Source: Planctomycetota bacterium (GTDB lineage: Bacteria > Planctomycetota > Phycisphaerae > SM23-33). Taken from it: a DNA stretch of 7,220 nt. The translations under genes were made by a program, and so were the position numbers. The DNA lies in contig QNCB01000056.1 of the NCBI GenBank assembly GCA_003644335.1, positions 1-7,220 of the forward strand, given 5' to 3'. Every line of letters starts with the position of its first letter. The stretch's first letter is position 1. The notes under the pieces were generated by a model. That model was given only the letters and a program-made list of their open reading frames with translations, was not told where the DNA came from and searched no databases. Positions 1 to 4,116 of this stretch are shown in pieces.

Positions 1-501
1 ATGGACGAACGCATGATCCGCCGGAGCATGAAGCGGAAAATCATCTTCATCTGCACGGGAAACACCTGTCGCAGCCCGATGGCAGCAGGCCTGGCTAAGA
101 AGATGTTAGCCCGGGAACTGGGCTGCAAAGTGGGACAATTGCGAGACCATGGCGTGGAGATAACCTCCGCGGGACTTTGCGCAGGGCCTGGCAGCAAGGC
201 TGCTCCCGAAGCGATACAAACTGCCGGGGCGATGGGAGCGGATATTTCGCGACACCGCGGTAAAAATTTGACCAGCGAGTTGATAAAATCCTGCGATATG
301 GTATTCTGTATGACGTCGTTTCACTTGGCCCAAGCCCAACGCCTTGCCGAGAACAGCAAGAGCGGGCACCTGAAAGTTCAGATGCTCGATGAACAGCAGG
401 ATATTCCCGACCCCATCGGCGGGGACCTGGGCGTGTATGAGCAAACGGCAAAGCATATAGAGCAGGCCTTGCGAGGGGCCTTGCTCGAAGGAACCAGGTA
501 G
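1..501 (+). CDS. Low-molecular-weight phosphotyrosine-phosphatase family protein, YwlE (protein-arginine phosphatase) type
   Basis: Cysteine phosphatase of the LMW-PTP/arsenate reductase fold, 166 residues as read from the first base. The P-loop C-x5-R-S is residues 18-25 (CTGNTCRS): C18 is the expected nucleophile and R24 binds phosphate. The general-acid loop is D137-P138 in DPIGG, close to the DPFGG of YwlE. Thr22 sits where YwlE has the threonine known to favour phospho-arginine over phospho-tyrosine, so arginine dephosphorylation of proteins is the better guess; this is inference. The rpiB gene follows after 45 bp, as in the Bacillus subtilis ywlE-ywlF(rpiB) neighbourhood. The start is uncertain: homologues usually begin a few residues before IIFICTGN, which fits ATG 28 (Met10) better than ATG 1, and the reading frame could also continue upstream of the window. 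The 154-166 residue range is normal for the family. Confidence 0.88.
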   Translation: MDERMIRRSMKRKIIFICTGNTCRSPMAAGLAKKMLARELGCKVGQLRDHGVEITSAGLCAGPGSKAAPEAIQTAGAMGADISRHRGKNLTSELIKSCDMVFCMTSFHLAQAQRLAENSKSGHLKVQMLDEQQDIPDPIGGDLGVYEQTAKHIEQALRGALLEGTR

Positions 502-534
502 ACGCAAGCGTAGCCCGGTGCGGGCATGTGAGAA

Positions 535-538
535 AAGG
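535..538 (+). promoter_or_regulatory. Ribosome binding site deciding the rpiB start
   Basis: AAGG (within GAAAAGG) lies 8 nt before ATG 547 but only 2 nt before the upstream in-frame ATG 541. Normal spacing therefore favours ATG 547, which also gives the usual RpiB N-terminus MKIAIASDH. Confidence 0.55.
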
Positions 539-546
539 TTATGATT

Positions 547-1026
547 ATGAAAATCGCAATAGCTTCGGATCATCGCGGACGGGCTGCGAAGGACAAGGTC
601 GCCTTGTTTCTGAGCGAGCTGGGACATGAGTCTCTGGACATGGGCACCAACAGCGCCAAGAGTTGCGATTATCCGGACACCGCTTATCCCGCAGCCAAGA
701 GCGTCGCGACGGGCCAAACCGACCGAGGCATACTCATCTGCGGCAGCGGGATCGGCATGAGCATCTGCGGGAACAAGGTCGCGGGCATCCGGGCTGCACT
801 CTGCCATGACGAACTGACCGCGGAGCTTTCCAGGCGACACAACAACGCCAACGTCCTCTGCCTCTCCAGCGACGCTATCGGCGAGGAACTCATGCGGCGG
901 ATCGTCAGCACCTGGCTGAAGACAAATTTCGAGCCAACAGGCCGACACGCCCGCAGAGTGGAAAAAATAGGCTGCATCGAAAAAGACCAGGATCCAGCCT
1001 CCTTAAACAAAAAAACAACTGGTTGA
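547..1026 (+). CDS. rpiB: Ribose-5-phosphate isomerase B (RpiB/LacAB family)
   Basis: Interconverts ribose 5-phosphate and ribulose 5-phosphate in the cytosolic non-oxidative pentose phosphate pathway. Counting from ATG 541, the signature pieces are: SDHRG at 9-13 (D10 and H11 correspond to substrate-binding residues of the E. coli enzyme), DYPD at 43-46, the ILICGSGIG loop at 64-72 with Cys67 matching the catalytic Cys66 of E. coli RpiB, SRRHNNANVL at 97-106 with H100 matching catalytic His99, and GRH at 134-136 near the C-terminus. ATG 547 is chosen for its ribosome binding site and N-terminus; ATG 541 adds only two residues. The protein is about 10 residues longer than E. coli RpiB. The tail after the conserved domain is Lys/Asn/Thr rich, and its stop codon TGA lies inside a TTGACTGG repeat, so the last residues look like read-through into intergenic repeat DNA. 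It is probably co-transcribed with the phosphatase gene upstream. Confidence 0.95.
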   Translation: MKIAIASDHRGRAAKDKVALFLSELGHESLDMGTNSAKSCDYPDTAYPAAKSVATGQTDRGILICGSGIGMSICGNKVAGIRAALCHDELTAELSRRHNNANVLCLSSDAIGEELMRRIVSTWLKTNFEPTGRHARRVEKIGCIEKDQDPASLNKKTTG

Positions 1027-1047
1027 CTGGTTAATTGGTTGACTGGT
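1020..1047 (+). repeat. TTGACTGG short tandem repeat, copy A (3' end of rpiB)
   Basis: Degenerate 8-bp units (TTGACTGG, TTAATTGG, TTGACTGG) begin in the last rpiB codons. The rpiB stop codon is the TGA of the first unit. The 20-bp core TGGTTAATTGGTTGACTGGT at 1028-1047 is found identically at 3171-3190, so this is a dispersed repeat family and not a one-off slippage. Confidence 0.85.
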
Positions 1048-1078
1048 AAAAAATCACGAACAAGTAGCCCCCGTGTCG

Positions 1079-1130
1079 TTCCCGCGAAGCTTGTCCTCGA
1101 CCTGATCGGGGAGCGGGAATCTAGTCTTTT
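1079..1130 (+). terminator. Possible rho-independent terminator for the ywlE-like/rpiB operon
   Basis: The TTCCCGC/GCGGGAA stem (1079-1085 with 1113-1119) is followed after five bases by a run rich in T (TCTTTTTT, about 1124-1131). The loop is long (27 nt, with a possible inner stem), so this is a weak candidate. It is the only T-tailed hairpin I see downstream of rpiB on the + strand. Confidence 0.3.
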
Positions 1131-1141
1131 TTCTCCCGCCC

Positions 1142-1175
1142 CATGGCTACTCCGCAGACCCGCGGTGTAGCCATG
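1142..1175. repeat. Strong perfect-arm hairpin inside the intergenic repeat
   Basis: CATGGCTAC (1142-1150) pairs exactly with GTAGCCATG (1167-1175). After one T-T mismatch, CCGC (1152-1155) pairs with GCGG (1162-1165), leaving a 6-nt loop. That makes 13 paired bases in a 34-bp unit. No T-run follows on either strand, so it does not look like an intrinsic terminator; a palindromic repeat unit is more likely. Confidence 0.75.
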
Positions 1176-1228
1176 CCACCCAATTCTCTCTGGATTCCCG
1201 CCTGCGTGGGAATGACACGTGGGGGGCT

Positions 1229-1267
1229 GGGCATTGGCTATTCATTGGTCATTGAGCATTGGTCATT
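1229..1267. repeat. ATTGG/TCATTG word array, left part
   Basis: Irregular head-to-tail copies of CATTGG and TCATTG. GGGCATTGG (1229-1237) recurs at 1364-1372, and TCATTGAGCATT (1249-1260) recurs at 1377-1388, on the other side of the MITE-like unit. Nothing coding is seen. Confidence 0.65.
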
Positions 1268-1356
1268 CCCAGCACTTATTTGTCACGCTTCAAAATAGTT
1301 GTTGTCTTAAACAAAGAGACTCACGATATCCTATACTCCTGCAAATAAGTGCTGGG
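1268..1356. mobile_element. MITE-like or REP-like unit with 15-bp terminal inverted repeats
   Basis: CCCAGCACTTATTTG (1268-1282) and CAAATAAGTGCTGGG (1342-1356) are perfect inverted repeats bounding an 89-bp unit with a 59-bp AT-richer centre. The unit interrupts an array of ATTGG words, which looks like insertion into older repeat DNA. It has no coding capacity, and I cannot point to a target-site duplication directly next to the ends. It could be a non-autonomous transposable unit mobilised from elsewhere in the genome, or a REP-type palindrome. The family is not recognised. Confidence 0.5.
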
Positions 1357-1363
1357 GGTATTT

Positions 1364-1447
1364 GGGCATTGGACATTCATTGAGCATTTTCTCGTCATTC
1401 GAAATTCGTCATTGATTCCTAATTCGGGCTTCGTCATTCGTCATTCC
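1364..1447. repeat. ATTGG and TCGTCATTCG word array, right part
   Basis: After the MITE-like unit the words resume: GGGCATTGG (1364-1372), TCATTGAGCATT (1377-1388), then TCGTCATTCG (1392-1401), TTCGTCATTGATTCC (1405-1419), and TCGTCATTCG with a further TCATTC (1431-1446). The array stops about 15 bp before the -35 box of the HIT gene. It is non-coding. Confidence 0.65.
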
Positions 1448-1461
1448 ATTCGTCTATTACA

Positions 1462-1490
1462 TTGTGATTGACTCGCCGGGATGATATAGT
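1462..1490 (+). promoter_or_regulatory. Sigma-70-type promoter, probably giving a leaderless HIT-dGTPase mRNA
   Basis: TTGTGA (1462-1467), a 17-bp spacer and TATAGT (1485-1490) match the -35/-10 consensus at 4/6 and 5/6. Only 7 nt separate the -10 from ATG 1498, so transcription would begin at or next to the start codon. No Shine-Dalgarno sequence precedes that ATG (the bases are CTGCCCC), which agrees with leaderless initiation. Confidence 0.6.
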
Positions 1491-1497
1491 CTGCCCC

Positions 1498-2052
1498 ATG
1501 GACAAATCTTCCAAAAGTACCGAACGCAAGACCAACATCTGGGCGCCTTGGCGGATGGAATATATCAGCTCGCTTTCCGGCCCTCGGGACGGCTGTTTCC
1601 TTTGCAACTATCAGGACGAGCCTGAAAACGACCGCGAAAATCTCGTGCTCTGGCGAGGCCAAAAAACCTTCGCCGTCATCAACCGCTTTCCGTACACCGG
1701 CGGCCATTGCATGGTAGCTCCCTACGAACACACCAGCGAGCTGGGCGACCTGGGGAGCCAAACGCTAACGGAAATAATGGAATCTCTACGAGACCTTCAG
1801 GCTGCGATATCCCAAAGCCTCCGGGCCGAGGGATTCAACATCGGCATCAACCTTGGTCGCTGTAGCGGAGCTGGGCTGCCGGGGCATCTCCACGCCCACA
1901 TCGTGCCGCGTTGGCCCGGCGATACGAACTTCATGCCTGTCTTCGGCGAGGTGCGGGTCATCCCGGAACACCTGGCCAAAACATACGACCGAATCGTAAC
2001 CGCAGCGAAGGAACTAGGCCTGGCCGAGCGGTACACGCTTGCGGAGAACTGA
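1498..2052 (+). CDS. HIT-family nucleotide hydrolase/transferase, Ap4A phosphorylase-like
   Basis: Histidine-triad protein of 184 residues, likely acting in the cytosol on dinucleoside polyphosphates such as Ap4A. The catalytic triad motif H130-L-H132-A-H134-IVPRW is complete, with H132 the expected nucleophile. The flanking NIGINLGRCSGAG (114-126) and NRFPYTGGHCMVAPYEH (62-78) match the mycobacterial Ap4A phosphorylase (Rv2613c) type better than short Hint proteins, as does the full length. A C33-x2-C36 pair near the N-terminus could bind zinc, as in several HIT branches; that is inference. ATG 1498 is preferred because a promoter -10 sits 7 nt upstream; the in-frame TTG 1468 would start inside the promoter. 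The dGTPase gene follows after 3 bp. Hydrolysis versus phosphorolysis cannot be settled from sequence alone. Confidence 0.88.
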   Translation: MDKSSKSTERKTNIWAPWRMEYISSLSGPRDGCFLCNYQDEPENDRENLVLWRGQKTFAVINRFPYTGGHCMVAPYEHTSELGDLGSQTLTEIMESLRDLQAAISQSLRAEGFNIGINLGRCSGAGLPGHLHAHIVPRWPGDTNFMPVFGEVRVIPEHLAKTYDRIVTAAKELGLAERYTLAEN

Positions 2053-2055
2053 AAC

Positions 2056-3177
2056 ATGGCCGGGAGATTATTGGCCAAATATGCGACGTCCCCTGCCTCG
2101 GCCTGTCGAAAGTTCCCCGAGCCGACCAGCGACGACGGGCTGAGCGAATTTCAGCGCGACCGCAATCGGATTTTGCGATGCACCGCGTTTCGCAGGCTGG
2201 ATTACAAAACACAGGTCTTCGCGCCGCACGAGCACGACCTGTTCCGCACCAGGCTGACTCACACGCTCGAGGTCGCCCAGGTCGCCAGAGACATCGCCCG
2301 GGCCTTGGACCTGTGCGAAGACCTCGTCGAAGCGGTCGCGCTGGGACACGACCTGGGCCATCCGCCGTTTGGACACGTCGGCGAGCGGGTACTCGACGAG
2401 CTGATGTCCAGCCAGGGGCACTTCGAACACAACCGCCAATCGCTGCGGATTGTGGACTATCTCGAACATCCGTATCCGCAATTTCGCGGGCTGAACCTCA
2501 CCGACGCCGTGCGAGAGTGTCTTGCCAAACACGAGACGAAATACGATACGCCCATCTGCGACGAGTTCCCCGCTAATAATACTAAAAAACCTCCGCCGAT
2601 GGAGGGGCAGGTAGTCGAGCTGGCTGACGAGATAGCTTATACCGCTGCGGACCTCGAAGACGCGTTGATGAGCGAGTGGATTTCGACCGACGACCTGGCC
2701 GGCCTTGCGCTTTGGCAGCGGGCGACGCGCCGGGCCGAGTCTACGTATCCAGGCGCGCGGGATATTCACATTCGCATCCAGGCCGTGCAGAGCCTACCGG
2801 CAATACTCACCGACGATCTGCTGGCCAGAACGCGGGCGAATATCCTGGCGATGGGGATCAATTCGCCCCAGGCCGAGGCGCGGTGCGTGCGATTCTCCGA
2901 CGAGTTGGCCCGGGAGCTGGAACAGCTGCAAGATTTTCTGCTGGAGCGGGTCTATCGACACGAGGAAAATCTCCGACACGAAGAGCAGGCCAGGCTAATT
3001 TTGCGAGAGCTGTTCCAAGCCTTCCTGACTGACGACCAACTGCTGCCGGGGCGGTACCGTAGCCGTGTGGATGAGCCAGGATCAGGGGAAAACCTGCATC
3101 GCGTAGTGTGCGACTACATCGCGGGCATGACCGACCGCTTCTGCAAAGAAGCGTGGGAGAAAATGGGGGTTGGTTAA
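2056..3177 (+). CDS. dGTPase-like deoxynucleotide triphosphohydrolase (HD domain)
   Basis: 373-residue HD-superfamily enzyme expected to hydrolyse dNTPs to deoxynucleosides and triphosphate, controlling the dNTP pool. Metal ligands are visible in order: H69 (RLTHTLEV), H98-D99 (GHDLGHPPFGH, 97-107) and D191 (ELADEIAY). The N-terminal block FQRDRNRIL...FRRLDYKTQVF (32-55) and FEHNRQSLRI (123-132) are typical. The length matches the Thermus-type homohexameric dNTPases rather than the longer E. coli Dgt, so strict dGTP specificity should not be assumed. GGAGA at 2043-2047, inside the end of the HIT gene, is the ribosome binding site. With 3 bp between the genes, translational coupling is likely. 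The last residues (GVG) and the TAA stop are encoded by a TTGACTGG repeat, and the stop overlaps that of the convergent DUF2062 gene. Confidence 0.93.
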   Translation: MAGRLLAKYATSPASACRKFPEPTSDDGLSEFQRDRNRILRCTAFRRLDYKTQVFAPHEHDLFRTRLTHTLEVAQVARDIARALDLCEDLVEAVALGHDLGHPPFGHVGERVLDELMSSQGHFEHNRQSLRIVDYLEHPYPQFRGLNLTDAVRECLAKHETKYDTPICDEFPANNTKKPPPMEGQVVELADEIAYTAADLEDALMSEWISTDDLAGLALWQRATRRAESTYPGARDIHIRIQAVQSLPAILTDDLLARTRANILAMGINSPQAEARCVRFSDELARELEQLQDFLLERVYRHEENLRHEEQARLILRELFQAFLTDDQLLPGRYRSRVDEPGSGENLHRVVCDYIAGMTDRFCKEAWEKMGVG

Positions 3178-3198
3178 TTGGTTGACTGGTTGACTGGT
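3168..3198. repeat. TTGACTGG short tandem repeat, copy B (shared 3' end of two convergent genes)
   Basis: Units GGTTGG, TTAATTGG, TTGACTGG, TTGACTGG. It contains the same 20-bp core (3171-3190) as copy A at 1028-1047. The TTAA supplies TAA to the dGTPase on the + strand (3175-3177) and TAA to the DUF2062 gene on the - strand (3176-3174). Read on the - strand, the repeat encodes the last residues PVNQSTN of the DUF2062 protein. Confidence 0.85.
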
Positions 3199-3734
3199 CC
3201 TTTTTCGAGCGGGCGTTCTTCTTTCGGGGTTTTTTCGTGGTGGAGTTTTCGGCGGAACAACACCACCGCCCGGAAGACGGCGAAGTATGTCAGGATGCCC
3301 AACACCAAGCCTACGATTAAACTTCCCGCCCAGAGTTCCCAGAAGATATGATATGTCGCGGCGAACCAGGCGTCTATCCTGTCGACCCATCCGCCGTCGA
3401 AGGTGATAGCTCGGGACAGGTCGTCAAGCCCTTTGAACTGCACGCCGGTCAGCCAACAGCCCAGTAGATAATTCGGGCCGTAGATCGGGATAATCGTCAG
3501 CGGATTGGAAAGCCAAACGAACGGCAAGCCTACGAATTTGTTCGCACCAAGCAGAGCGGAGAGGGCGATGGTAAGAATCATCTGCAGCCCAATCGTCGGC
3601 GTCCAGGTTACGAAGATACCGATAGCGACGCCCAGGGCGATCCTGTGCGGCGTGTCGTCCAGGCTGAGCACACGGTAAACGAAAAACCGCTCAGCCTTAC
3701 GCGCGACAAATTTTGCTGTCCGTACTATCGGCAT
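3174..3734 (-). CDS. DUF2062 family membrane protein
   Basis: 186-residue protein with the DUF2062 signature: an A-x-G-x-A-x-G segment ALGVAIGIFVTWTPTIGLQ (33-51), N65 after a second hydrophobic stretch, and SNPLTIIPIYG (76-86). Hydrophobic helices are at about 35-62, 68-97 and 132-160, followed by a highly charged cytosolic-looking tail (161-186). Members are inner-membrane proteins of unknown biochemical role, sometimes found near cell-envelope glycosyltransferases; here a glycosyltransferase operon lies upstream on the same strand. GAAGG (3742-3746) sits 7 nt before the ATG and supports this start. The final seven or so residues come from the TTGACTGG repeat and are not conserved family sequence. 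The gene converges with the dGTPase gene, sharing 4 bp. Confidence 0.87.
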   Translation of the reverse strand: MPIVRTAKFVARKAERFFVYRVLSLDDTPHRIALGVAIGIFVTWTPTIGLQMILTIALSALLGANKFVGLPFVWLSNPLTIIPIYGPNYLLGCWLTGVQFKGLDDLSRAITFDGGWVDRIDAWFAATYHIFWELWAGSLIVGLVLGILTYFAVFRAVVLFRRKLHHEKTPKEERPLEKGPVNQSTN

Positions 3735-3741
3735 GATTTTA

Positions 3742-3746
3742 CCTTC
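3742..3746 (-). promoter_or_regulatory. Ribosome binding site of the DUF2062 gene
   Basis: Reads GAAGG on the - strand, with 7 nt to the ATG at 3734-3732. It is a good Shine-Dalgarno sequence and fixes the start. Confidence 0.65.
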
Positions 3747-3754
3747 ACCGGTAC

Positions 3755-3783
3755 ACTATCTGCCTCTCGCCTATAAAAGTCCA
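3755..3783 (-). promoter_or_regulatory. Candidate promoter of the DUF2062 gene
   Basis: On the - strand, TGGACT (3783-3778), a 17-bp spacer and GATAGT (3760-3755), each 4/6 to consensus. The predicted start of transcription, near 3748, would leave a short leader holding the GAAGG site. The -35 lies in the outer arm of the nested inverted repeat. The match is modest, so this is tentative. Confidence 0.35.
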
Positions 3784-3940
3784 CCGATTTCACGGATTTT
3801 TAAGAGGATTACACCGGTTGTTTTTTATAAAAAAATCCACAGCTATCCCATAGACGGCAGAAAATTCGGTTAGTCGCATTTTAACCAATAAACATACATG
3901 GTCGCGGCTGGGTCTTCAGAATGTCAATCCGCATTTTTTT

Positions 3941-4005
3941 CAGCTCCGTAGGAGCTAAAAACCCATACCGTCTCTTACTACAAAGATGTCGCTCCTACGG
4001 AGCTG
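3941..4005. repeat. AGCTCCGTAGGAGC palindromic repeat pair
   Basis: AGCTCC-GTA-GGAGCT (3942-3956) is itself a palindrome. Its exact inverse, GCTCCTACGGAGCTG, lies at 3991-4005 after CTACAAAGATGTC. The pair could form one 15-bp stem with a 35-nt loop, or two small hairpins. Confidence 0.7.
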
Positions 4006-4039
4006 TCAAGCCATCGTGTTATGGGATGGCTGTGAAAAA

Positions 4040-4072
4040 AATCCGTGAAATCTTTTTTTAATCCGTGAAATC
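4040..4072. repeat. Direct repeat AATCCGTGAAATC x2
   Basis: AATCCGTGAAATC at 4040-4052 and again at 4060-4072, separated by a T-run, giving a 20-bp period. The second copy is part of the outer arm of the nested inverted repeat. Confidence 0.75.
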
Positions 4073-4085
4073 AGTGGACTGCTTT

Positions 4086-4116
4086 TGCCTATTACCTATT
4101 TGCCTATTTGCCTAGT
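4086..4116. repeat. TGCCTATT tandem repeat at the 3' end of the GT9 gene
   Basis: Four near-copies: TGCCTATT, ACCTATT, TGCCTATT, TGCCTAGT. On the - strand it reads as AGGCAAAT units that encode the final GT9 residues (RQIGK) and its TAG stop (4098-4096), so the protein end is written by repeat DNA. Confidence 0.75.

Larger units (their letters stand above)
1073..1218. repeat. Dispersed multi-hairpin intergenic repeat (TTCCCGC...GGGAATGACAC type)
   Basis: The ends GTGTCGTTCCCGC (1073-1085) and GTGGGAATGACAC (1206-1218) form an imperfect 13-bp inverted repeat with two mismatches. The left part folds by itself (TTCCCGC 1079-1085 with GCGGGAA 1113-1119). The right part folds as ATTCCC 1194-1199 with GGGAAT 1208-1213. 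A stronger hairpin sits in the middle (see the next entry). The words 'TTCCCGCG...GCGGGAATC' and 'GGATTCCCGC...GTGGGAATGACA' resemble palindromic intergenic repeats seen in many bacterial genomes. No reading frame of note crosses it. Confidence 0.7.
3778..4080. repeat. 303-bp region of three nested inverted-repeat pairs
   Basis: The outer arms 3778-3798 and 4060-4080 are 21 bp with one mismatch (AATCCGTGAAATC type). The middle arms 3838-3852 and 4020-4034 are 15 bp with one mismatch (CACAGCTATCCCATA). The inner arms 3941-3955 and 3991-4005 are a perfect 15 bp (CAGCTCCGTAGGAGC). The arms are concentric but unevenly spaced. No reading frame with coding character is seen. It fills most of the gene-free stretch 3735-4095, together with AT-rich linkers. 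The outer and inner words resemble dispersed intergenic repeats found in many bacterial genomes. Confidence 0.75.

Noticed and set aside
106..948. Long reading frame on the - strand (280 codons) across the phosphatase and rpiB genes
   Set aside because: It runs antisense to two genes with clear family motifs, its own translation shows no recognisable domain, and it spans their intergenic gap. It is a shadow frame of GC-rich coding DNA.
1020..1050. TTGACTGG array considered as a CRISPR or phage attachment site
   Set aside because: Units are 8 bp without unique spacers, and no cas, integrase or tRNA gene is nearby.
1468..1497. Ten-residue upstream extension of the HIT protein from TTG 1468
   Set aside because: It would start between the -35 and -10 boxes of the proposed promoter. 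ATG 1498 is better placed.
2068..2769. 233-codon - strand frame opposite the dGTPase
   Set aside because: The dGTPase on the + strand has all HD-domain ligands and a ribosome binding site; the antisense frame has neither.
3200..3240. T-rich stretch TTTTTTCGTGG near 3229 as a terminator of the dGTPase gene
   Set aside because: It lies inside the DUF2062 coding region and I found no convincing stem directly before it.
4009..4031. Hairpin AGCCATC/GATGGCT as terminator of the GT9 operon
   Set aside because: It is a 7-bp stem with a 9-nt loop. On the - strand the bases after the stem are TGACAGCTCC, with no T-run, so it does not qualify as an intrinsic terminator; it competes with the nested repeat arms.
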